NCBI GenBank assembly: GCA_020747015.1
Contig: JAGTJM010000010.1
Span: 496,001 to 560,000 of the forward strand
From: Pyrenochaeta sp. MPI-SDFR-AT-0127
Lineage: Eukaryota; Ascomycota; Dothideomycetes; Pleosporales; Cucurbitariaceae
DNA length: 64,000 bases
Direction: 5' to 3'
In this document: positions 54,457 through 64,000 of the stretch, in pieces
Numbering within the stretch: the stretch's first letter is position 1
How the letters are laid out: each line of letters begins with the position of its first letter
Notes under the pieces: generated by a model
Told to the model about the DNA's origin: nothing
What the model saw: only the letters and a program-made list of their open reading frames with translations
Databases searched by the model: none
Translations under genes and position numbers: made by a program

Positions 54457-56013
54457 ATGGCTCTACGACTGTCTTCCAAACGTGCATGTGTCGCATTGCG
54501 AGCGCCCCGCATCAATTGCGTATCGACTCGTTTCGCGTCGGCTGCATCTGCTGCATTACAGGACTCCAGTCTACCACAAAATGTGAAGGACTCAATAGCC
54601 GTGAGTTTGTAAGACATGTCGAATGTGTAAACGTATATTCATATATTGCAGCGTGAATCAGCACTACCTACTCCTGATCCGTCCCCAAGCTCGAAGACCG
54701 CTGGCCTCGTGAATCAGCAATTACCGTACATGGTGCCTACCTATGTCCGCCCACCGCCTATGTTTGAGAAAGGAGAGGGTTGCTATATGTGGGATGTAGA
54801 GAACAGGAAATACCTAGACTTCACAGCCGGTATCGCAGTCAATGCATTAGGCCATTGTGACGCTGGTGTCGCACAGGTTATTACCGAACAGGTATGGCTC
54901 AGCGCGAAGAGGAAAGAACAATTTTTGACATCTAGGTAGGCCAAGCAGCTCATGCACACCTCCAACCTATACCACAACCCGCACACCGGCCTCCTCTCCA
55001 AACAGCTTATTCAGCTCACGCATGCGAGCGGTGGTTTTGCCAGCGCGACCCGCACATTCATCTGCAACAGCGGCTCTGAAGCCAATGAGGCCGCGATAAA
55101 ATTCGCCCGCAAAGTTGGAAAATCCGTATCGCCTAATAAGGATAAACATGGGTTTGTCTCATTTCACAACTCTTTCCATGGGCGAACAATGGGAAGCTTG
55201 AGTGCAACCCCGAACCCCAAGTACCAGCTGCCCTTTTCACCGATGGTGCCTGGATTCAAGTATGGAACCTTCAATGACGTGGATGCCATCGAGGACTTAG
55301 TGACGGATGAGACTTGCGGCGTTATTGTCGAGCCCATACAGGGAGAAGGGGGCGTGAACGTTGCAACACCTGAGTTCCTACTCGCTCTTCGGAAGCGCTG
55401 CACAGAAGTTGGCGCCGTTCTGATATTCGATGAAATACAATGTGGTCTCGGCAGGACAGGTACCTTCTGGGCACATGGAGGCTACCCGAAGGAATGTCAT
55501 CCTGACATTGTAACGACTGCCAAGGCACTTGGAAACGGCTTCCCAATTGGCGCAACCATTGTCAATGACTTTGTTTGCGATCATATCAAAATTGGGGATC
55601 ATGGCACCACTTTTGGTGGGAACCCGCTCGGCTCTCGGGTAGCCTCTTACATCCTCTCCCGTCTTTCATCGCCAGAGATCCTTGATTCGATACCTGCTAA
55701 GGAGCGAGCATTTCGCAAGCATTTCGATACCTTGCGAGAGCAATTTCCAAATCAAATTCAGGAGGTTAGAGGCAAAGGGCTGATTTTGGGCCTCCAGTTA
55801 GACATTGATCCCACACCTATTGTTACTGCCGCGCGAGAGAGAGGTCTCCTTGTCATCACTTGTGGCACAAACACTTTGAGGTTTGTTCCGCCGCTTACAA
55901 TCACCGAGTCAGAGATTGAAGAGGGTATGCGAATATTGGGACAGGCAATGGAAAGTGTTTGGGTAAAAGGAGTAGAAGTGAATGGAACGAAGGGCCAACA
56001 AGAGATGCGATAG
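54457..56013 (+). CDS. ARG8: mitochondrial acetylornithine aminotransferase
   Basis: PLP enzyme that converts N-acetylglutamate semialdehyde and glutamate to acetylornithine and 2-oxoglutarate in arginine synthesis. Exons 54457-54600, 54652-54891 and 54940-56013 give 485 residues. The first ~35 residues are Arg/Ser/Ala-rich without acids (LSSKRACVALRAPR), a mitochondrial presequence. Class III blocks: YVRPPPMFEKGEGCYMWDVE, LDFTAGIAVNALGH, FICNSGSEANEAAIKFAR, FHGRTMGSLSAT, EPIQGEGGVNVA, LIFDEIQCGLGRTG and the PLP lysine Lys323 in TTAKALGNGFPIG. HGTTFGGNPLGSRVA follows. The third acceptor is at 54939 (GGTAG), not the earlier TAG, since only this keeps AKQLMHTSNLYHN in frame. All catalytic positions are intact. 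Confidence 0.95.
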
Positions 56014-56349
56014 CGTACCCTGCGGGCGGAGAGTCGACTTCAGCATGGCGTTTGGGGATCATAGATATACTTTTTGAGAGCGATAATGAGAACGAGCGCT
56101 TTACCGACCCTCATTTTGTGTCGCAATCCGGCCTATCGTTGCGTGTACAAAACTGAACTTGGTACCGTCCATGCTAAATCCGCTAGTGTGGCGCTAAATC
56201 CGAATGGATCCTGCATGCTTGGCAGTTGCCTTCACACAACCTGCGTATTGAACAGCAACCATCTTTTCTGGCCCTGCCGCTCCATCCGTCATTCTCTACG
56301 GTTCTTGATCTAAGATATCGTGACTTTCGATTGATTATGCGTGTTAGCC
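56014..56349. other. intergenic region with an upstream ATG
   Basis: About 330 bases before the SNF2 gene. An out-of-frame ATG at 56337 opens a 36-codon frame that overlaps the SNF2 start region. If it is in the transcript it would act as an overlapping upstream ORF. Confidence 0.35.
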
Positions 56350-59300
56350 ATGAGCACATCGACGTTGTTCGAGAAGCCGGTCTCGTTGCGCACCTCCGAA
56401 TGCACCCATCAAGCAACAGGAACACCACGAGACCTTACAGCGGCTGAGGCGCGCATGTTCGATCCTAGCGATGATGAATCCTTATCTTCAATGTCACAAG
56501 GGATTCTTCAGGCGGTAACAGCAGCGTCCACGCCATTGACTGCTGCGTCATCCACGACGAATCTTGCGGAGAAAAGCTTTGAAGATGTTAAAAACTATAT
56601 TGCGCTTGGTTGCCTTCATTTCGACCGCACATTTGCCATAACTCATGGATCAATGTATGAGACGGATTGGATTGAATTGTTGCATTCTAATCTTTCCGAC
56701 GAAATCAAACTAATCCTAGGCAATGAAGCCTCAAGGCTACTTGACGCACGCTGGATTCGTCTATTCAATCACCAACCAACTTCGAATACTGAGAGAAAAT
56801 ATAGCCTTGTCCGCGTATATTTACTTCCTGAAGACTGGGGTCGTCGCTTCATTGACCGCAATAGCAAAAGCTTGAAGGCAGCATTGCGACTTCTCCTTCA
56901 GCACGTGGACATATCACCGAATGCCTGGAACGGTGGGTATGACGATATTGAAGCCCGTCATTTTGATCCTTGGGCAAGCGAGCAGAACTTTTCGCTTTAC
57001 TATCTCTTCAACAAACTACCTTCACCTGCACCGACTCCAGAAATAATCAAGAATCGGTACACGAGAGCCGCAATACATGACTTACTCAAGTCCGCTGCCT
57101 TTTCGAAGTGGGAGGAATTCGGTGAGCAGCCACTGACTGGACTTAAAACGAGACTGTACCCGTATCAAGCACGATCCGCCAGCGTGATGATTCAAAGGGA
57201 AGCTGCCCCTCAATTGCAGCTCGATCCAAGACTAGAGATCCGCATGTCGCCAAATGGAGAGCAATTTTATTTCGGTGCCCGCGACGGGTCTTTCTTGCAG
57301 GAGCCCCGCTACTATGAGACAAACCGAGGTGGAATCTTGGCAGAGACCATGGGACTGGGAAAGACGGTTATCTGTTTGGCGGTCATCCTTGCTACGAAAG
57401 GACACTTTCCACAAATACCTGCTGCATATCAACCTACTCCGCCTTTGCGCAGCTCTGTTGGAAGATTGTCAGATATGGCAGCCTCGATCTTAGGACGCCG
57501 CTCGATACCTGCAAAAATCTTTCTGGAGCAATCCGAAGCGAATGGAGACAACGATTTCACTTGTATGAAGGATGCGTTGGAAAGGAACATTCCTTTCTAC
57601 GAGGTTCCACCCGATCCTCCAAGAATGAATAGGGCCACAAGGATTCCGCCTCCTCGTCAGCTCGTAATTTGCCATGGTACAATCATTGTGGTGCCTCGCA
57701 ATTTGCTACATCAATGGCAGTCGGAAATAAAGAAGCATGTCCTAAAGGGAGGCTTGAAGATACTTGTCGTTGACTCCATACCCAAACGCGGCAACAAAGC
57801 TAGAGTCACGTCACAAGACACTGACACCGTAGAGTTTAGTAGCAAGTTGCCAGCACCCACTGAACTTATGAAGTTCGATGTGGTCCTCTTCACGCGCAAC
57901 CGGTTTGAACTAGAGATCCAAGATGGGTCAGACGACCAGGGACGACGGGCAGCTGGTGGCGTCACCCGCGCATGCAATTGCCCTTATATTGGAGCCACAC
58001 GTATTCCAAATTGCAATTGTGTTGATAGTGAAAGAATTTATGAGTCTCCCTTGAAGAAGTTGCATTGGCTCCGCATTATTATCGACGAAGGCCATAACTT
58101 TTCGTCCTCTGCTTCCAATGCTGTACTGGTTGCCAAACAGATCCAAGCAGAGAGACGCTGGGTTGTCTCCGGCAGTGAGTGATGTGAAAGATATGATGGG
58201 CGCAACAGCTAATTTCAACAGCGCCGGCAAAGAATTTGGTTGGGGTAGAGGTTGAAATGTCAACTCTTGATACCGAACAAGCAGATCCCACTTTCCTTCG
58301 AGAATCGGCCATCGAACAGAGAAAACATTTCATTCTTGATCAAGAAACTAGTAAAGCTACCAAAGCCTTAGGCTCGCTAGCATCCAATTTCCTAAAGGTG
58401 CGGCCATGGTGCGATAGTGACACCGAAGGCAAACTCGACTGGGAGGAATATATCTACCGCCATGAACATCAATATCGCAAGACTTTCTCCGGATTCTCTT
58501 CGTGCTTTCTTCGAACTTTAGAAGGCTTGGTTGTCAAGACGAGACCAGAAGATGTGGACAAGGATATTGTCCTGCCGCCCATGCGACATCGTGTGGTCTA
58601 CATTAAGCCATGTTGGTTCGATAGGATGACGGCAAATTTATTCATCCAGGTTCTGCGAGCAAATGCTATAACTAGTGAACGGACAGATGTCGATTACCTA
58701 TTCCACAAGAATAGCCTGAAAGCACGTCACAGTCTCATTCGAAATTTGCGCCAGTCGAATTTCACATGGACTGGTTTCCGTCTCGCGGATGTAATTAGTA
58801 CACTGGAAACCAGCAACAAGTATCTTCTAAAGGACGACAAGAAGTGCTCTCTCGAAGATGCGCAGTCACTTCTAGAGAGTAGCCAAGTCGTCTCACATCT
58901 AGTCACATCTGAAGGTTGGATTTCGCTGAGTAAGGCGCACGAAGTGGGTATGGCGATTGAAGGTTGGCCAGCTGATTCCGAAGAGTCATTTGCCTTTGCA
59001 TATCCGACGAAGCCAACTATGGTTGGCATCACACAAGTACTCGATGGACAAATGCATGTGGACAGCAACATCGTCTCTCGGAATCCAACTGATGGTCTCA
59101 ATTTGGTTGGAGAGGCCGCAAAAGCGAGGGTCATTGCTATGGCAGAAGCCGAAGATGATACTGATGAGACCAAGGATAAAGCACATACTGATCCACAAAT
59201 GACCAAGACTGGGGTACCATCCTCATGTGTTGGGGCTCAGCAACCACTAACGACCCGTCGAGCATCAGCTGCCACAAGCAAGTCATCCCCTCAGAAGTCA

Positions 59301-60287
59301 GAAAAAACTGAGACGGTAACTGTTTCCCAAGACTTCGCCACTCCAGCATCACCTGTTCGCCCTAAAAAGCGCAAGCTCACCCTGACCGATGAAATCGCAG
59401 AGCTGGCTACAAACTCACCACTTCGCAGTACGCGGGTTATTGGGACGACATCGGCAAAGCTTACATACCTACTCGATAAAGTTATACAGCATCAAGCTCA
59501 CGAGAAGATCATTATATTTTACGATGGCGACAACGCAGCATTCTACATTGCACAATGCCTTGAAATGCTGTACATCAATCACCGCATCTACGCAAGAACA
59601 CTGGATAACACGAGAAGGTCAGAATATGTCAAGCTCTTCAATGAAGATCCAGACGTTCGCGTTCTCCTGATTGACGTCGCCTGTGGTGCTCTCGGGCTCA
59701 ATTTGAACGCCGCCAGCGTTGTCCTAATTGTTAATCCAATCAATCGTCCGGGAATCGAAGCACAAGCCATCAAACGAGCACATAGAATAGGCCAAATGCG
59801 TGAAGTTCTCGTTGAGACCTTGGTTCTTGAGAACACTATTGAGCATGCAATCTTCGATCACGCGAAGAAGATGTCTCGGAGTCAACATCTGAAGGCCAAG
59901 GAGCTAGAAGATGATGAAGGTATCATCCAAATCATTCAAAATGCTCACATCCTACCTATAGAGCCGGAAGAGGGTAAGGGAATGGCCGGTTTTGCACTTT
60001 TGAAGACGCCTCAGCAGATCTTTGGCCGCCCGAACAGACACAAATACCACCGATATGGGTTTACGGACGCAAAGACATCAGAAAAACGCAAGACGAAGAC
60101 AACTAACTTCAAGAGTTCGAAGAAAATGAAGGCTAAAAATGATCGCAGTGTTGTTGCTGCAAATCCATTCGGTGAAGGCAACTCGTCTTTGAATCTACCT
60201 CTGCTTGGGCGGATGCCAGAAGAAGATTTACAAGCAGATCATGGAGGCGCTCAAACCTTGATACCTAGTATCTTTGGCATGGGGTGA
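56350..60287 (+). CDS. SNF2-family DNA-dependent ATPase
   Basis: Exons 56350-58174 and 58222-60287 (47-bp intron, phase 1) give 1296 residues. Helicase superfamily 2 SNF2 motifs: I GGILAETMGLGKT with Lys338; Ia IIVVPRNLLHQWQSEIKKH; II IIIDEGHNF (Asp579; DEGH rather than DEAH); III WVVSGTPAKNLVG; V ALGLNLNAASVVLIVNP; VI QAIKRAHRIGQMREV. A cysteine cluster CxC-x10-CxC (Cys542, 544, 555, 557) lies before motif II. I see no RING finger, so this differs from RAD5/RAD16. The region between lobes carries an acidic/Ser-rich spacer, and the C-terminus is basic (RKTKTTNFKSSKKMKAK). Expected in the nucleus, in chromatin or repair. It resembles uncharacterised fungal SNF2 proteins. Confidence 0.87.
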
Positions 60288-60698
60288 ATCAGGAATAAGT
60301 CTAACACTTTCTAGTTCTAGCGACAAATCGGTGTGCAATAAAGATCTATGATTTAAGTAGAGCTAAAGATGATTCTTAATTCGACGGGTGGGTTTTGAGA
60401 CCACCTCTGATATGTTCCGGAGCAATTTATACCAGTTTTACAGGCTCCTATGCGCCTAATCACTTACTTCAAACATTAATATGAGGTATATGATTATAGC
60501 CAGGGTTGATCATATCTGCCGACACAAATATCATCGCATGACTCGGTCATCATTTATTTGCTAGATTACGCCCTAGGTCCGCATCCGGAGAAGAAATAAA
60601 TTATGTGATCCACGCCATATATGATTATCTATGGTATCCCGAATTCAGCAACGTTGCCTTTTACAACGTACGATAATACGCATATCACTAACAAGAAC
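60288..60698. other. intergenic region
   Basis: About 410 AT-rich bases between two plus-strand genes. No supported gene. Confidence 0.45.
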
Positions 60699-61303
60699 AT
60701 GTTGACAACTCTCGCTTCTGTCTTGCTTCTGCTTCAGAACGCGATAGCAGCGCCAGTCGAGAACATTGCTGCTGCGGCAACTGTGGGAAAGATCCGGGGT
60801 GTGCGCGAGCCGATTTACCATCTCTATCTCCAGGCAAACTCAAAGAATGGTATATTATTACATGATCCTCACCTACCCATAACAAAACCTTCGATCTGAT
60901 CATAGTAGCATCCATACCTGTTCTGGGTCCCGAGAGTGCAGCCGATGAGTTCACAATTGGTGGCACAATTCAATCGAAGAAAACAGGCCAGTATTTGAAT
61001 ATTGCGACAGCGAGTACGAGTTATAAGCCGCTAGTATGGAGTGCGACGGGGAGCACCACAGCATGGGGATTGGAAGGTGATACAATCATCACTGTACAGA
61101 GCAGTAGTTATGGAAGACGTGGGTGAGATCAATTTGACATGCGTTTACAGACGCTAACGTATCGAATTACAGAGCTGAACTTCCTTGTTTGCAAGTCAAG
61201 CGACGCGACCTACTACGATCTGTTCCTTCAGACAGGAAGCGACGCGCCAAGCGGTAAGACGTGCAGCAACTACCAGACTATACATCTACCTTGTTTATGC
61301 TGA
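60699..61303 (+). CDS. small secreted protein, function unknown
   Basis: Exons 60699-60849, 60906-61118 and 61173-61303, introns 56 and 54 bp, phases 1 and 1, give 164 residues. The N-terminus is a clear signal peptide (MLTTLASVLLLLQNAIAAP). The mature part has PIYHLYLQANSKNVASIPVL, DEFTIGGTIQSKKTGQYLNI, PLVWSATGSTTAWGLEGD and NFLVCKSSDATYYDLFLQTGS, ending CSNYQTIHLPCLC. Four cysteines lie in the last ~45 residues, allowing two disulfides. The beta-rich pattern could be a trefoil or lectin-like fold, but I cannot assign it. Similar small secreted proteins occur across ascomycetes, some described as cell-surface or IgE-binding. No toxic activity is implied. Start chosen at the ATG giving the signal peptide. 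Confidence 0.75.
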
Positions 61304-61924
61304 GGTGCCATTGGGCCCCTCGTAGAAGACGCAGACTGGGGATGTAAATAAGCCATCATCACAATCGCAAAGATAAAAGTAAAAAAGTCTAGAAAGAAAA
61401 TAAAAAGAGACTGTTTGTGAATGCCTACCAACCTAATTTTGCGATCTCCCCTCACGCTTTACCCGCTTAATCAAGCTATCATAACTTGATTTCAACCAAT
61501 ATACCCGTTGTCTGTGTAGCTATATTGTCCCTCGATTGTTGCGCTTCGAATGAGGTATTCGGACGGCGAAGTGGCGGGGACGATAGTACATGGAAATATG
61601 CCCAACATGGCAGCTTCTCAGTGTGAAAGATGCGTCGAGCCGATATTTACCTTTCCCTAGACCTTAACATCAACGCGATTTTGTACAAGTAAAGCTCTCA
61701 TTCTCTAGAGTGAACTCTCGTGAGTGGACCGCGGAAGTGTTAACTGTTTTCGGCTCCAGTAGCGAGGGGGCGTGCCCAGTGACGTATCGACAACCACAAG
61801 GCTGAACTCCTCCATCCTCTTGATGAGTAATTCAAAATTGAACACTGTGGAGCTCCTCTGCGAATGAAGCACAACTCAGATTCTCTTCTCCCACCTTTTC
61901 TTTAATAGGATACGTTGTTTTCCA
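61304..61924. other. intergenic region
   Basis: About 620 bases between two plus-strand genes. It has A-rich runs near 61370-61410. No supported gene. Confidence 0.45.
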
Positions 61925-62884
61925 ATGTCGCACAGTAGAGTAGGGGTCGTCACCGGCGCCAATAAAGTATGAATCTTGTCGCATGGAAAGAGCTTGTACT
62001 GATGCTGATAGGGCATTGGTCTCGCTGTGGTTCGACAGCTTGCGCTCCAGTACCCAAAATCGCCACTCAACAATGGGCCTTTCTTAATATACCTGACAGC
62101 TCGTGATAAAGGCAGAGGTGAAGCCGCTGTAAAAGATCTAGAGCAAGACGCACAATTGAAGAAGGCAAAGGCTCTGAAGGCAGATGGAGGGCTTGCTGAG
62201 ATTGAATTCCATGCTCTGGACATTACGGACAGCAATAGTATTGAGACTTTTGCAAAGGATTTGAAACAGGCGCATGGCGATGGCATCGATTTCGTTATCA
62301 ACAATGCCGGAATTGCATTGAATGGCTTTGGTAAGCATTGTAAGTCCTAAGGGCAAGAGATATTCGCTTATAATTTAGATGGCGATGTCGTCAAAAGCAC
62401 CGTAGGCTGCAACTACTACAGCACATTGGAAGCATGCCACAATTTCCTCCCCTTGCTCAAGCCCAACGGCCGCATCGTCAACGTTGCTAGTGTATCTGGC
62501 AAGCTCAACAAATACTCTGATGAGATCCGCGATCGCTTTCTCTCCTCAAAAACCGAAGGTGACGTAACGAGCATCATGAAGGATTTTGCCACGGCTGTCG
62601 AGGCGGGCAAGGAGAAGGAGTCAGGTTTCCCTAGTGCAGCATATGCGGTGAGTAAGGCTGGTCTCATTGGAGGCACGAGAGCGCTAGCACGGGCGGAGAA
62701 GGAGAAAGGAAGCAGCGTGCTTATCAACGCGTGTTGTCCCGGATACGTCAATACAGACATGACGAAGGGTAATGGTACTAAAACACCTGACGAGGGAGCC
62801 CAGACGCCTGTTTTGCTTGCTATCCAGGACATCAACGACCAGACAGGCTTATTTTGGCAGAGTGAGAAGGTGATTGATTGGTAG
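61925..62884 (+). CDS. carbonyl-reductase-like SDR
   Basis: NADPH-dependent short-chain reductase related to CBR1. Exons 61925-61966, 62012-62330 and 62379-62884 give 288 residues. The glycine mot ifs read VVTGANKGIG with the first intron right after Lys, then LTARDKGRGEAAVKDL, FHALDITDSNS, DFVINNAGIALNG, VNVASVSGKL with catalytic Ser, AAYAVSKAG with Tyr and Lys, and NACCPGYVNTDM, the CBR-type turn. QTPVLLAI follows, as in CBR1. Expected role: cytosolic reduction of carbonyls. No targeting signal is seen. It ends 44 bases from the convergent coiled-coil gene. Confidence 0.9.
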
Positions 62885-62928
62885 CTAGACCTAGCACAAG
62901 AAATCCACATACCGCCCTCATGATCGCT

Positions 62929-63782
62929 TCAGTCAGCCAACTCTCGCTTGATACCCTGGCCAATGGCGCTCAAAAAGCAAAGCTTCTCCAGCTTTGTCTT
63001 TGCCTCTTGATTCTTCTGGCTCTTGGCTGTTTCGTCTGCCAATTCTTGCTCCAACTGTGCAATTCGAGCATCTTTGTTCATCGATTGCTTCTCCAGTCGA
63101 TACTGCATTTCGTTCTTCTTTTGTTTCATATGCTTGAGTCTTTCAATGGCGTTTCTCAATGACTCCTCTTTCTCCTCCAGCCGAGCCCTCATAATCCTCT
63201 GCTCCTCCTCCAGTGCATCGAGTGCCTCCGCCACCCGCACTTGGACTTCAGAAATGCTTTGTATTGACTCGCGCTGCAGAATACAGGTCAGTTCGTGCTG
63301 CAAAACAGTATCCAATGAGTTCGTACGGCAGTATGGAGTTGCATTCTCTGTGAGACCCCCATTTTCGAAACCTGGACACTGGATTGTCGCATAGGCTCAC
63401 CAAGAGATTTAATGGACAGGACCTCGGAAGCAGTCTTTGCCCTTTTTGTCGAAGGATCTGAAATTTCTCTCATGATCATAGGTTCGCATGGCATCCTATC
63501 CCCTGGCTATCTAGGATAAGCATTGATACACGGACTAAAGGCTAGATGTACCTTTTTGGTCGCTCTCGAGCTAGGGGGAGACGAAAAGGGGCGAGTGAGG
63601 CAGCTGATACGTTCAGGGAAGATAACAGCACCTGGTAGCGTATTGTAGAAGCCACTCAGTCGTTGTTCATCATCAGAAACCCTGCGTTTACGTCGCTTGG
63701 AGCCGATCAGTTCCGCGCTCGATTCAGCGTCCTCGCTCAGCAGCGTGAGCAACACATTCATATCCGGCTGGTGCTCCGCCAT
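62929..63782 (-). CDS. coiled-coil protein, function unknown
   Basis: Exons on the minus strand: 63552-63782, 63357-63506 and 62929-63297 give 249 residues, all phase 0. The N-terminus (MAEHQPDMNVLLTLLSED) is followed by SKRRKRRVSDDEQ, a likely nuclear signal, then a Ser/Pro region. The C-terminal half is a long charged helix (ALDALEEEQRIMRARLEEKE, then KQKKNEMQYRLEKQ), a predicted coiled coil of about 90 residues. I cannot assign a family. The second donor (GTCTCA) is weak; without that splice the frame would stop early. A role in a chromosome or cytoskeletal complex is possible but unsupported. Confidence 0.65.
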
Positions 63783-64000
63783 ATCACTAGTTTGTGTGAG
63801 GGAGCGGGTTCTGAACGTGAAGGGATGGGATGTGTGGCGCAAAGTGGTGGATACGGAAGTCGCAATTGTGCTTGAAGCAACAATTCTTCAAACTCATATT
63901 GGTTACCTGAATTTAGCTAAACTAAATCAGAAAGAAGCCTAAACACTTTCTACATGAATGGAGAAACCATAATATTAACGACCATCATTCGCTATGCATG
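63783..64000. other. window edge, upstream of coiled-coil gene
   Basis: Short AT-rich stretch at the window end, probably the promoter of the minus-strand coiled-coil gene. No gene seen. Confidence 0.4.

Overview
This window is nuclear DNA of a filamentous ascomycete (Pezizomycotina). The gene families and gene density suggest a dothideomycete, but that last step is only an inference. Nearly every gene is split by short GT-AG introns of about 45-140 bp, often with a CTRAC-like branch site. Genes lie on both strands with 0.1-2 kb spacers, there is no bacterial-type operon, and I see no complete transposon, CRISPR array or viral gene. I rebuilt exon structures by hand from splice signals, frame continuity and family similarity. 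Coordinates given for a CDS run from start codon to stop codon including introns; exon limits are in the evidence text.

Layout. 0-5 kb: complex I subunit NDUFA2, a decayed 66-bp-repeat gene with an in-frame stop, and a single-pass membrane protein. 5-17 kb: acetyl-CoA synthetase behind a long leader, a membrane-anchored ADAM metalloprotease, and a convergent MAPKBP1/WDR62-type WD40 protein. 18-24 kb: an MFS transporter and a large mitochondrial AAA ATPase. 25-32 kb: a metabolic accessory-looking stretch with an NmrA-like reductase, a membrane-anchored histidine acid phosphatase, an FMN 2-hydroxyacid oxidase ending in the peroxisomal signal AKL, and a membrane SDR. 32-38 kb: a nuclear-looking DUF262 (GmrSD N-terminal-like) protein, IPI1, a roadblock dynein light chain and a DUF1348 protein. 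39-48 kb: a PMP20-type peroxiredoxin (also ending AKL), ARPC4 and UBP6 head to head, a REC8-like kleisin, an Mpv17/PMP22 protein and a very small spliced gene. 48-64 kb: a membrane-anchored GH16 enzyme, a D-threonine-aldolase-like enzyme, a nuclear-looking hypothetical protein, an intron-containing tRNA, ARG8, a SNF2-family ATPase, a small secreted protein, a carbonyl-reductase-like SDR and a coiled-coil protein.

Most genes are housekeeping (respiration, acetate and arginine metabolism, ribosome assembly, actin, dynein, proteasome, meiosis) and are not obviously co-functional. Two closely spaced head-to-head pairs (IPI1/roadblock and ARPC4/UBP6) share short intergenic regions and may use bidirectional promoters. 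The two AKL-ending proteins, one expected to make hydrogen peroxide and one to remove peroxide, both point to peroxisomes, but they are 8 kb apart. The most unusual items are the DUF262 protein with SUMO-like motifs and no visible HNH nuclease, the start codon isolated in its own coding exon in ARPC4, the in-frame stop in the tandem-repeat gene, and the 65-residue spliced gene at 48 kb.
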